Shown piece after piece: positions 23,536 through 34,882 of a stretch of DNA of 64,000 nucleotides; the stretch's first letter is position 1; every line of letters begins with the position of its first letter. The stretch covers positions 253,738 through 317,737 of the forward strand of contig JXTC01000151.1 in the NCBI GenBank assembly GCA_002914845.1, given 5' to 3'. Both the position numbers and the translations under genes were made by a program. Below the pieces are notes generated by a model. The model was not told the origin of the DNA and searched no databases. It worked only from the letters and a program-made list of their open reading frames with translations. The DNA comes from Trema orientale (taxonomy: Eukaryota; Streptophyta; Magnoliopsida; Rosales; Cannabaceae).

Positions 23536-25437
23536 TTAAGTTGTTTGGTGGGCCAAGGGAAGTCCTAATCCCTCCCTCTCTCCTTTCCCTCTTTTCATCC
23601 TTCCAACCAAACAATGGATTTGGTCTCTCTCTCTCTCTCCACTTCTCTCTCTCTACTTCTCTCCCTCCACCACTCTCCCTCCTTCCATCTTCCCTCCTAT
23701 CAAACATAGCCTAAGAGACTCTGAAAACTTTGTGTAGTACTTTTCAATACAAGCCGTATTAGGAGTTTGTTTGATGCGTGGAGTACCAATTAAAAAAAAT
23801 CTCAACAGTATTTTTCCATTTCTGTTGAAATCAAAGGAATATTTTCTTAAAAAATATGGAAAGTTTAAATAGATTAAAACTGTAGTTTTTTTTAAAAAAA
23901 AATTAACACAAGAATTCTATTTATTGATCAAATAAACGAATTACAAAAACCAGTGAATATGAGAACCGAATTACAAAATACTCATTAAAGTATATAAACA
24001 AGCAAAGAACTCGTTGGTATCTAATAAGGATCACGGAGGAAATACATAACTGAAATAAGAACAACTAGAACTATACGATAGATTCTTTTTCGCTCTTTTA
24101 AATCACCCCTCAGCTATCAGAGTTATTCTTCCGATTGATAAGTAATGGATCTCTTAGAGAAATCGTTCATTGAAATGATATAATCTTATAGATATGAACT
24201 TCTAAGTTCGAGATCAAAAAGTAATAATAAAAAAATAAAAAATAACACAAAATTAAATAAAACTAACAAAAAACAATAAAACCTAGGTGGGAACAAAAAA
24301 TCAACAGATATAGATGTAAGGTGACAAATGCCTTCACACACAGAAAAAGATTATTGGATACATAAAAGAAAAGAAAAAAATCCTACGAAGTGAGATCCTA
24401 AGGATCACCTCCTCTGGTAGAGTAGAAATCTACAAAGATAGAAGCTAGAGAGGAAGAAGAGAAGAGTGGTCAGGATGTTAACGCTTTCTTATTTTTTATT
24501 ATTTCTTAATTTTCTTTGTTAAAAGATAAGTTTAGGGTAACATGTTTTTACTTTATTTATACCTTATTGGCTTAATAGTTATAGAACATGAGACGTACTT
24601 TTTCTCTCATTATTAAAATGGAAGATTACTATGTTATTCAAAGTAAAAAGTTAAGGTATAATGCAACATATGTAGTAAAAATGTGGGACAATAATTAAAT
24701 AGTTAATATTAAAGAGACTATAATTCGAATTTAAATATTACCCAAAAAAAAAAGCTAACCTCTATTTTCCTTAAAGACTTTATGTTTATTTTTTCGGTAA
24801 CCCTCGCTACCTTAGAATTCTAAGCCACTAGAGAGATGATATTTTGGATCTCTCTAGAGGAATTTTCTTTTTTTTTTTTTGTTTTAATAATTCTTTTGGA
24901 CATATCAAGGTAGATGTTACTATAGATCCAAACTTATGTACATTTTGTCCCACCTGATATCGCATATTTATGTGAATTTTGTTCATAAAAAAAAATTTTG
25001 TTTTTGTGTGAATTTTAGTCATAAAATTCTACTAATTAAATACAAAGCTTTAAAGTCCAGATTTGATACGTTTTATATTGTCAAATTTTGTTCCTCGCAA
25101 AAAGATTCATCATCGTATCATCTAGATCTCCAAAGCTTTTGGATGAGCCAGGAAGATATCTATATGAGAAATCCTCTCTAGTCATGGGTAAAAATTCACT
25201 AATTTATTTAAAATATGTGTATAACACCATTACTTTTGAATAATACATGTATTAAAGTACGTCAATAAAAGTTGCAAATTTTCTATGAAAGTATTACATT
25301 TTTCATCTTATTGATTTAAATGGTTTTTGGTTTATATACTATTTATTGAAAGTTGATTAAGTATTCCCCTCAAGAAAAGAAAGTTGATTAAATATCAAAT
25401 AATTCAAGATAAAATAGGATATATATATATATATAAA

Positions 25438-25664
25438 TCCAGTAGGTATTTTTTCTTTTTACCTATACATAGGTATCATTTTGACCAATAAAAATTTATC
25501 ATGCAAATTTTTTATATTAAAAAGTAAGAGAGAGAAAAAATATTAATAATACACATCTTTTTATACATTTCATTATAACCGATCACTATTAGATGATGAT
25601 CCAACAGTTCAAAAAAAAATACCTATATATAGGTAAAAAAAAAATACTTACTGGGTTGGCAACC
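25438..25664. mobile_element. MITE copy C in (TA)n
   Basis: Left end CCAGTAGGTATTTTTTC, internal ACCTATACATAGGTA hairpin, dyad region GATGATGATCCAAC, and right end TACTTACTGGGTTGGCAACC. (TA)n lies on both sides. The right-hand (TA)n is also the target of the Mutator-like element that starts at 25688. Confidence 0.85.
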
Positions 25665-26005
25665 TCTATATATATATATATATATAAGGATTTTTAGCAC
25701 CTGGGGTCCCTGAAATTTTTAAAAAGTGACAATTTTGTCCTTGAACTAAAAAAAGTGACCAATTAGTCCTTGAATTAACAATAATGCTACAATATGGTCC
25801 AAATTAAAAACGGCGTTTGTTTTATAACGGGAGATATGTGTGAGGCTCATGTGCCTAGAATAAAAAAAGAGAACCAAACCGTCTGAAAAATAAGCGAGGG
25901 AAAATTCTAGGTTTCCAAAGAAAATGAGTTTTCTCTCTAGATCTAGTTTTTTACTGAAAACAAATTGGGAGAAGCTCATGTACTGAAAATTAAATTTGCG
26001 AAGTG

Positions 26006-26426
26006 ATGTTGTTCACAAAAAAGATTGTGTGCCATTGTGGGAAGACATGCAAGCAAAATGCATCTTGGACTGAGAATATTCGAGGAAGAAGATTCTTTGG
26101 GTGCAGTGATTATGAGGTGTGAATTCATCCATTTATTTATTTTTTTCATTGGTACTTTCTTTTGTTTAACTTCTTTTATGTATTCAAAAAATTGTTGAAG
26201 AAATATGGAAATGGTAGCTACAAATATTTTTCTTGAATATACCCACCCATATGTGAAAGATCAAGGATTATCATACCTGGGTTGCTGAAAAAGACAAAGG
26301 ATTTGGAGACAAAAATCGAGGAGCTCAAAGAGGAGAACCGTGAACAACAGAAATTTATTGATGATGAACTACAAAAAATGGCAGTTATCTATGCTGCAAA
26401 AGAAAGAAGAATTTGGAGGCTATTGT
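26006..26426 (+). pseudogene. GRF-type zinc-finger / coiled-coil gene, broken
   Basis: Exon 1 (26006-26116) starts at ATG and encodes 37 aa with CHCGKTCKQNASWTENIRGR then RFFGCSDYE. This is the GRF zinc-finger pattern (CxCG ... SWT ... GRRFFGC). A GT donor follows at 26117. A phase-0 acceptor at 26199/26200 opens exon 2 (26201 on). It reads KYGNGSYKYFS, an in-frame TGA at 26234-26236 where family members usually have Trp, then IYPPICERSRIIIPGLLKK and a charged coiled coil (DLETKIEELKEENREQQKF ...) to about 26426. The stop, a Tyr at an expected Cys position, and a poly-T insertion at the 3' end suggest a decayed copy. Function unknown; GRF fingers occur in nucleic-acid-binding proteins. Confidence 0.75.
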
Positions 26427-26431
26427 ATTTT

Positions 26432-26452
26432 TTTTTTTTTTTTTGATAAAGG
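26432..26452 (-). mobile_element. Tiny poly-T insertion with 14-bp duplication
   Basis: GGCTATTGTATTTT occurs at 26418-26431 and 26453-26466 around a ~21-bp insert made of a T-run plus GATAAAGG. Read on the minus strand this is CCTTTATC plus poly-A, like the last bases of a tRNA-derived SINE (compare CTTATCGAAAGGGGGGAAAA in the SINE at 46980). It looks like an extremely 5'-truncated retroposon. Confidence 0.6.
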
Positions 26453-26981
26453 GGCTATTGTATTTTATTATTATATTAATAGTTAAATTGTTGTATAGTT
26501 GGAAACAGTAAGAGAAAGAAGAATACGAAGAAAGAAGAATGTGCAGCTGTTGTTTTGTATTGTTATATTAATAATTATATTGTTGTATATGTATTCTTCT
26601 TTAATAAAATTGTTCCTAATTAAAATTGTTCGTAAATCTTAGTGTCACAAGTCAAAACTTGAAAAATGGTAATAAATTGTGCATAAAGGTCTCTAATATG
26701 ATTAAAATAAACAATGTAACTTGAAAATTACCCCAATATGATAACATTTTTCATTCAATTTGGTTTACATGCAATATAGAAAACATGTGCAATATATATA
26801 CACACCATAAATGTCCAAAAACTAGACAACTTGTAGTTTTCTTTTCAGCTTCAAAAAAGAAACTTGTGTCCTGTATATGCACACAACCCCCAAACACCAT
26901 ATTTCAAGTTAAACAGTGTTCATCCACACAAAATACGTAGTATATTAAAAGGTCACACATTGACCATTAGTGTTCAAAAAA

Positions 26982-27795
26982 CTAGCTAATCCATGAAGTC
27001 TTCATTTCTTGAGTTTCTTGTCTTTCAAAGTATCCATCTACCGAGCCTCCAGTAGCTTTTTTCTTCCTTTTCACCTAAAAAGTTAAAAGAACTTAATAAA
27101 ATGAATATGTTAAAGAAAAACAAATGAATAAATACACTATAACTGAATGAATTGACCACAACAGTACATTAAGCTTTTGTCGAGAATTGGATGCAGTAGC
27201 AACGGGAATTGGACCTTCAGCTGGCTCACTAAGTGTATTGGTTTGACTAACAATGGGAACATATGCTGGGGCTTTTCCGTCCACATAGTTTGTACTACTT
27301 AGTTGCTCCTGAAAAACTCCTCCATGGTGCACTTTCATTGTAAAACTGACAGGCTCTTCACGTGCTGTGATAGCACAAAAATTTTGAAACAAAAATAAGG
27401 TAATTGAAAAACAACATCTATATTACAACTGATTTTTTCTAGCATAAGGGACACGAAGAGTCGAAGATAAATCCTAATAAGACATACATAGCATACAATA
27501 AATATAGGTTTATGAAAACATTATAAAAGAAAAAATTAAAGAAAAAGAAAGAAGAAAGCCACGAAAAGACAAGATGCCATTACAATGCATTTTATCCATA
27601 TGCAAGAAAGAAAAGTCCGAGAAAAATAATGCTTATATACATGTATATATATATAACATTTAATATTTTTAAAATTAAAAAGGCCCAACACACCACATAA
27701 AACGAATGAAAAAACCTTTAGTACCAAAAGTAAATTGATTAAAAAGAAGGCTTACAATAAATTGGAGCTCCTTCCTCCTGCATCACCATCATCAT
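26982..27795 (-). CDS. MuDR-transposase-end-like small protein (within MULE)
   Basis: Three exons, 27795-27756, 27364-27168 and 27074-26982, have GT/AG borders and preserved frame, giving 330 nt (109 aa). Near the N-terminus (about residues 17-45) is REEPVSFTMKVHHGGVF ... NYVDGKAPAYV. This resembles the FTxKxHHGGxF...YxGGK start of plant MuDR-type transposases (PB1-like N-terminal domain). The C-terminal part is low in complexity and basic (RQKLN|VKRKKKATGGSVDGYF), like the tail of such transposases. The catalytic DDE region and zinc finger are missing, so I infer that only end exons of a transposase survive after internal deletion. Expression and function are unknown, and it may be a pseudogene. 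Confidence 0.5.
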
Positions 27796-28224
27796 ATTCG
27801 ACACCACGAAGTACAAATTTCACTCACTTTTAGAAATCGTCAAATGGGCGCCTTAGAAATACAATCCAACCATTTTCATGGAGAAATCCTAGGATTTTCA
27901 CACCCAATTTAAGAGCAATCTAAATCTAGAGAGAAAATCCCAGGATTTCCTCACTCAATTTGAGAGCAATCTAAATCTAGAGATACCCCTTTTCCTTGGA
28001 ATCTCAAAATTTTCCCTCACTTATTTTCAGACAGTTTGGTTTTCCTTTTTTACTCTAGGCACATGAGGCTCACGCGTCTCTCCCGTTATAAAATAAATGC
28101 CGTTTTCAATTTAGACCATATTGTAGTATTATTGTTAATTCAAGGACTAATTGGTCACTTTTTTTAGTTCAGGGACGAAATTGTTACTTTTTAAAAAGTT
28201 CAGGACCCTAGGTGCTAAAAACCC

Positions 28225-28996
28225 TATATATAATTATAAGGAGATAGTAGGATCCCGTTTTCTGGTCCCACCGTAAGCCTCTATCTAAAACCGTTGAATT
28301 AAGTTATATTATCATGATAAATGAAGATGCACAAAGTATAAAATAGAGTGGCAATATTTGATTTATTAAAAAAAAAAAAAAAAAACAAGAAAGAAATAAG
28401 ATTCTAAGAATATGAAGTCACCCTATTAGTCACGATTCTCATTTCTCCGCCTCCTTACTTTAGGATCCAAGCCCTCAAGGCACTTTTTCCAACTGTTGGT
28501 TGTTGCCTTCATGCGATTTTTTTTTTCCCTGCTGATTTGGGAGTTAGACTATATTTAAGAAGAGGTCAATCAATATGAATTAGAGAATATATAAAACTGG
28601 TCTTCACAAATTTCACGCTAATCTATATCTTCTTTTGGGTTAAATACGCTATTTTTCCAAACAAATAAATTTAACTTAACAACACTCAGTTAATTACCAC
28701 ATTGATAGTTTGAAATTATGGATCTACCCTTGATAAGAGAAATCAAAGGTCACCTTCTCCCGAATTTAGCTTGGATTAATTATTGTTCTAAAGAAACTAA
28801 TGTATGAGAAAAGAATACTATCGAAGAAGAACGCCACCTGAGAAGAAGATTGATGTCAAAGAAGGAAGAGAGAAAAGAATGTCGCTGCCAGAGACCCCTT
28901 CATTGGTATGAACCAATGCATCAAAGCTTAATGGCTATGGTGTTCATCTTTTCTTTGGAGTTTTAGTTTTGGTTCCAGTTTTTTTTTTTTTTTTTT
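28225..28996. other. Spacer between MULE and GAAACTA element
   Basis: About 770 bp of AT-rich DNA with a poly-A tract near 28368 and a poly-T tract at 28979-28996. No gene, domain or clear element ends seen. Confidence 0.6.
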
Positions 28997-29615
28997 GGAA
29001 AAGTACAACCAGCTATACTTTTTCAAAAGTAATACCCAAAATACGACATTCCTAAAATAATTATTTTTCTGCACAATATTTAGTGGCATTTTTTTAAATA
29101 TTTTGGTTATAAGAAACCGTCTGCATTATTTTCTAAAAACTAGAAACTAAATTAGTTTCTAAACAGAGAAACTAACAACGAGAAACTAAATATACCAATT
29201 TGATTATCGGAAACTAAAAAACAAAAGTTATTATTGGAAACTAAAGAAAAATTTACTTGAAATAATTTTGTTATTGGAAACCAGATTCTAATTTGGTTAC
29301 AAGAAACCGAGAAACGAATTTAGTTACTGGAAACTAATAGAGTTTCTCATAACCAATAACTAGATTCTAAAAAACCAATTTAATTACCAGAAGTAGAAAA
29401 CAAAAGTTATTGGAAACTAGATAAAAATGTTACTTGAAACTAATTTGGTTGTTGAACTAGAATCCAATTACAAACTGAGAAACCAATTTAGTTTTTTGTA
29501 ACCAAAGTATTTAAAAAAAATGCCAGTAAATATCATACACGGAAAAATCACTTCTTTTTTAGTGGTATTTTTGGTATTATTTTTGAAAACTTAGGTATAA
29601 GTATCCAAATTCATT
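28997..29615. mobile_element. TIR element with internal GAAACTA repeats
   Basis: Imperfect inverted arms of about 110 bp (28997-29112 and about 29508-29615) share TTTCAAAAGTAATACC/TTTCAAAAATAATACC and TTTAGTGGCATTTTTTTAAA/TTTACTGGCATTTTTTTTAA. The interior is an array of imperfect repeats around GAAACTAAATTAGTTTC. Segments starting ACAAAAGTTATT...GGAAACTA recur about 175 bp apart (around 29222 and 29400). It has no coding sequence and I do not recognise the family. Confidence 0.6.
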
Positions 29616-29895
29616 TTTTTCCTTACTTTCTTTTGGATTTTTAGTATTTTCTTTTTCATTTTTCTGGGGAAAAAATAGGAAAGTTATTATTTTTAGTTTA
29701 AGGATGTAATAACGCTAAAATTGAAGCCTTATGGAAAGGAGATAGTAGAATTTAGAAAATAATAATATATTGTCAAATGCATCATAAGTTTTTGTCATAA
29801 AAAATACGAGTAAAGCAACAATCCGGAGCAAAAGTCTCACATAGGGTCGAAAATAAGGCTCTACCATAGCCTCTCACAAAATTATGACAAAGGGA

Positions 29896-30562
29896 CAGGG
29901 ACAGAGCCAGCTCCAGGACTAGGCAACTAAGGCAGTCGCCCAGGGCCCGTTCAGAGCCAAGGCCGATTTAGCCCTGTCCAGGACTAGGCAACTAAGGCAG
30001 TCGCCTAGGGCCCCTTACAAGCCAAGGCCCAGTTAAAAAAAATATCTAACTTAATAAATATATTTAGTAAAATCTAAGTTTAAGGCCCAATTCTTTATTT
30101 CTTTTATTTTTGAAATTTATATTATGTATTAATTTTCTTATTTCTTCTATTTTTTGAAATAAAGGCTCTACCATAGCCTCTCATAAAATTATAACAAAGG
30201 GATAGAGCCGACTCCAGGACTAGGCAACTAATGCCATCTAATAGAAAAAATTGAAGTTGTTAGATGATAATGATCTAAAAAGTTAGTGTCTCAATTTTGA
30301 GCCTATCTCAAAACATAGCAAGGTTTCATGATATTGATGCCTTAGATTTATTTTTTCAACTAAGAATACTAGGAATAATTTTTCAAAAGAAAAAAAATAA
30401 TTACATATGTGGCTCATATAATATTGAATGATTGATTCTTCGAGGTTCTTTTTTTTGAAAAAAGAAAAAAAGAATATTGGACGATTAAATGACTTAGATA
30501 TATTTTACAAGGCCTCTGTATGAGTTTTGCCCAAGGTCTCAACCCTAATAGAGACGGCCCTG
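29896..30562. mobile_element. Non-autonomous hAT-type element
   Basis: Flanked by the 8-bp duplication CAAAGGGA (29888-29895 and 30563-30570). The ends are CAGGGACAGAGCC and, in reverse complement, CAGGGCCGTCTC. An 8-bp duplication with CAGGG ends fits the hAT superfamily. The left end contains a ~65-bp tandem duplication (CCAGGACTAGGCAACTAAGG at about 29912 and 29977). The host-flank-plus-left-end sequence (about 29845-29925) recurs inside the element at about 30160-30235, so it is internally rearranged. No transposase seen. A related end lies at 62651-62713. Confidence 0.8.
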
Positions 30563-31057
30563 CAAAGGGATAAGAATAAATTAAATTTCAAAGAACGAAA
30601 AATAGATTAAAGGGAAAAAAAAGATTTGCCGAAAAAAATTTTATACAAATAAAAAAGTAAGTATGAATGTTAGTGTATAATATGTTACGTACTTGGACTA
30701 TATATATAATGGAAAAATTCATCGTTATACGTGTATAGTATATACTGGTGTTATACATAAAATTGCTAACTAGAAATTCCTGCAGTAAAAATTAATGCTA
30801 ATCCTACTAAGAAAATAATATTTAACCTATAATTTCTAATGAGTTCGTCGAATTGAACTAATTATAATTTATGAGTTCTCATTATTTCACGATGTAGCCC
30901 ATGCAAAAACCAAACAATACTTTCCGCAGAAATACTATCAGTTATAGGCTTTCATTTTTTTTTATTTTTTTTATTCTTTGTTGAACTTGATCTGTGACTA
31001 TAGTCATATCTGGAATGATGAAAAGACACTATCATTAGAGTTGTATTTTCACTATAT

Positions 31058-34000
31058 TGTAACATTCCGTAAATTTAGGTTGAAAAAATATCAATTAACA
31101 GCTTATTTTATAAGACTAAAGAGAAAGATCGGTCAATTTTTTTTTTTTAAACGTTACTAATCATAATCAAACTAAAGAAATACTTCTTAGTAAAAATTTA
31201 TTTTACTTCATAATTGAAATTAACTCTCAAAATAGAAATTGATTTCATACGCTCCATAAAAATTAAAACCACACCCAATCTTGGTCAAATAACTAAATAC
31301 CTAAAAGTAAAAATATAAATAAGTCTCAAATATTTTATTGCTATTTGGGATTCCGCCAGCACTAGCCAACTCCTGGTAGAAATTACTGCTCATATGAAAA
31401 ATTTTAAAGAATAGAATGAGCTTGCACCCAGTAAGCAAATTTCATGCATGCAATAAATATCATGTTATATGAATAGTAACTTTTAGAACTATAACTATAT
31501 ATCCCATTCTTTGAAAATATATTCCCTTCTTTGGAAATATCATGATCATAAATATTTTCATTTTGTAAACTTTTCATATTTGAGCTCAAAATAGTGTAAT
31601 GCCAAGTCTATCAGAAGTGATGGGCTATAAATATGGTCTCATGACAAGTATATGTGACCTTATAGCTATTCGGATCCCATATAGCTATCGTACCACAATG
31701 ACTAGCATCACAGTTTAAACTTTCATTTTTAACATAGTGACTGTAGGTCAATCAATCAATTACCCATACTCCTTTCAAGAACTTAACAAACACTTAAAAA
31801 AAACTTCTTTCTTGAAACATAGTTTTGGATACATAATACCTTTAAAAATTTATTTCATTGAAAATCATAATTTTTCGTGCAATTATGTATACACATGCTT
31901 ATGACATACATACTTAATGTAATTAATATTGTAGAGCATATAATAACATAATAGTATAATCATAATTGCATCACATAATAGCACTTAACTTTTCACATAA
32001 ACACATAAGGTGAGATTTACTTACCTTAGGACCTTATAAAATTTTATTTGTGCTTGTAGTGAAATACACACACTCGACCTTGTTATAACCACGTGCCTCT
32101 TTTTATCCTTTTTTATTATTATTCATGTAGTAATATTCATTACATATATTAATACACACTATAATTTTTTACTAGAAACATATTTATGTGTCTTAAAAAT
32201 ACACATATCATACAACTATGAAATCATATTTCATAACATAAATAACCAAAAACTGTAAAATTTCAGCAAGTAATGCATACTTTAATAATTTTAGATTCTA
32301 GTATAAAATTTCATTTACCCTAAAAATTTACAGAAATTATTATAACATAAAAACAAAGATATAGAAAATTATGTAAAATTTTTTCACAATAGTTATTGTA
32401 TTTTTTTCTAATTTCTAATCTAGGGCTTGAAATCTGATAAAATTGCATAAAGCTGAGACCACCCTTCAATTATTGAATTTTTCTAGAATGTTTTATTTAT
32501 TAAAAAATTTTGAAATTTTAATAAAATATCAATTACACATATATACACATAGACCAAAATCGAAGATTCCAAATTATATTAGTACATAGTACATATAATC
32601 CTTAAAATTATATCCTTAGAATTCATGATAACACTTAAATTAGAAAATCATAAGTAATTTCAAAAATTATAATTAATTATAGATATTTTTAAAAATTATG
32701 AAAATATTCTATTTCTCTTATAACATATATATTCATATTCAGTAAAATTATCAAGGCTAGGTAAAGTCAATGGGGTGAGTTATAATCTTAGATGTCAAAA
32801 CTATCATATTTACTCGCTGAAAAGGTAATATATAAAGAAAACTTAATGATGATTAGAAATAAATTTATGATATCACAAAATTTTTCAGAATATAAGCTAA
32901 CATATATATAAGCATATCTTTAAAATTTCAACGCAAATAAAAAATATTTACCCTATAAAATAATTGAACAAAATCAATAAATTCTATTTTACAACTTTTC
33001 TTAGGTGACGACCAACATGTATTAAACGATTTCTATAAAATCATAGGAGTAAGATATAAATATGAAACTTCTCAGAAATCAAGTAGATATATAGAAAGAT
33101 TTCTTGTAAAAATTTCATACTTTAATAAAGTTTCTAACTCTAAATATCATAGATTGAATTTGAACCTAAGTGTAGTAAAATATTCTAATCTTGAAAGACT
33201 AAGAGTTCTAAGAATTACTTTTTCTTATTTCTTGGAGGAAACTAAGAGGAAATTTCTTGAAATCTTTATAGACTATCACAACTATAAGAGAAAGAGAAGT
33301 AGAGAGAAATATAGGAGGAAGCTAAATTGTGTTTACAAGGGAGTACCCTATTTATAGACTTAATATGTTCGTAAAATATAATTAAACATAATTAATCATA
33401 CCACGTACCAAACTTTTCTTTTTAATTTAGTTTCTTTTGATCATGCAAATAAGTTAATTTTATTACCTTAACCAAATTTATCTACTTACTATTTTTAATA
33501 GTAATACATGGGTACATAATATGTAAACCACATCATCTTTACATTCAATATCCATAAAATCTATATAATAGATATACCATTTAAATTCTTAATGTATGGT
33601 TACAAAACTGACCTAATTTTGTTTTATCTTCTAATATAATTAATTAATTTTTTTAATTTAATAATGATAGATATATAGATATAATATGTTAATGGCTACT
33701 TACATCACTTTTTATTCTCATAATGGACCATATGCATATAATTATAATATGTTAATGGATACACCATTTACTTATTTTATTATTATTATTATTATTATTT
33801 TACTTAGGAATACTTAATTTATTATTTGAGCTAGAAACATTAACTTCAATTGGGCCAAGATAAATGATTGTTAGGATAAAAAATCTAGAGCCCAATCATA
33901 AACACAAATAAAAAATATTAACAATTTCAATTTGGATTCTCCTATTACCTATTGGGCCAAAATAAATAATTATTGAAATAAAATAATTTAGAGCATAATA

Positions 34001-34444
34001 GTAAATATAATTAATTAAACTAATATTATATTAATAATGGTAGTCATATAATGCTATATAATATATCTAGTCAAACTTAAAAATATATATATATATAGGG
34101 CATGGATGTAGTCCCGCCAGTGAGACCAATTAACTATTCTATTATCATATATTTATAAAAGAAAATCAATAGTACTTATTAAATTAATCTATTAAGAGTT
34201 CAATATTAAGATTAATAAACTAAACTCACAATACATTAAATAATAATTATATACATGAATTTAGAATTACATATTAATTTCTATCCCTTATTAGGCACAT
34301 GTGGTCCAACTTTGTTTTCATGTGTGTATTTAACTACGACACATCCACAAAATTCATTAGTGTATAACTGTTTAACTTCTATCATTAAAGAAACTAAACA
34401 CACATATTAAAATTTTTGACTAGATAGTAAGCTTGATATTATTA
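31058..34444 (-). repeat. 3' LTR of the gypsy element, about 3.4 kb
   Basis: Starts (minus orientation) with the ATATCAAGCTTACT block next to the polypurine tract and ends GGAATGTTACA at 31058. It carries a canonical TATA box (CTATAAATAGGG at 33358-33347) about 1.1 kb into the LTR. That implies U3 of about 1.1 kb and R-U5 of over 2 kb. A (TTA)n tract lies at about 33776-33800. It is about 3 kb longer than its partner at 39447. Confidence 0.75.
33347..33358 (-). promoter_or_regulatory. LTR TATA box
   Basis: Minus-strand CTATAAATAGGG followed about 60 bp on by a CT-rich leader, the usual layout of a plant LTR core promoter. Confidence 0.65.
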
Positions 34445-34657
34445 TTTCCTACCCCTTAAAATAATTTCGTCCTCGAAATTGAAACTTTTTAAATAACTTT
34501 AGATACTATCGTAAATGTCATCTTCACATTGTCGAGTAGCCTATTCTATTTAATGGTTTCTTCTAAGAAAACTTGATCAAATTAAAGTTTCATATTGCAA
34601 AGCTCTTTCTCCTCTCTATTTAAGATTTGAATAACAATCCCCCTTATATATATATAT

Positions 34658-34882
34658 ACAAATATGGGTTTGGTTTAAATGGTTACAACAATATTTACCC
34701 ATGGATGGTTACAATGGTTTAAGCCGTTAGATCTATATCCTACGGTGGTGATTAGTTTGGTGGTTGGCCAAAAACATTTAATGCTGACCAAAAAAATTTA
34801 ATGCTATCACTACTTTTTTAAGTACCCATCCATGGTCACAAAAAAAATTGTAACCATTGAGAAGTCTTCCATACAAATATAT
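34658..34882. mobile_element. MITE of a second family in (TA)n
   Basis: Flanked by (TA)n on the left and ATATATAT on the right. The left end has TACAAATATGGGT...GGTTACAA...CCCATGGATGG. The right end, in reverse complement, has TTTGTATGGAAG...GGTTACAA...CCATGGATGGGTAC. The arms are therefore imperfect inverted repeats. An internal CCGTTAGATC motif is shared with the copy A-D family. It is nested in the gypsy internal region near the polypurine tract. Confidence 0.65.

Larger units (their letters stand above)
14761..25420. other. Intergenic, repeat-rich, no gene seen
   Basis: About 10.7 kb upstream of SOC1. It contains a (GA)n tract at 15217-15249, a truncated MITE (17784-17963), a short inverted repeat around 20622-20728 sharing CGACTAGAGTC, a longer inverted repeat (21938-22152), a TIR-like relic (about 23052-23535) and a polypyrimidine tract (about 23570-23700). 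Open frames here are short, low in complexity and without recognisable domains. The proximal part probably includes distal SOC1 promoter. Confidence 0.7.
25688..28224. mobile_element. Mutator-like element carrying gene fragments
   Basis: 2537 bp flanked by the 9-bp duplication TATATATAA (25679-25687 and 28225-28233). The ends are GGATTTTTAGCACC and, in reverse complement, GGGTTTTTAGCACC. The terminal inverted repeats run about 260 bp (to about 25950 and from about 27970) at high identity, sharing for example AGTGACCAATTAGTCCTTGA. Long TIRs plus a 9-bp duplication are diagnostic of the Mutator superfamily. No transposase core is present. The interior holds a broken GRF zinc-finger gene (plus strand) and a three-exon transposase-end-like frame (minus strand). 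The right subterminal region has a ~50-bp tandem duplication (27881-27930 and 27931-27981). It is a non-autonomous, Pack-MULE-like or internally deleted element. Confidence 0.92.
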
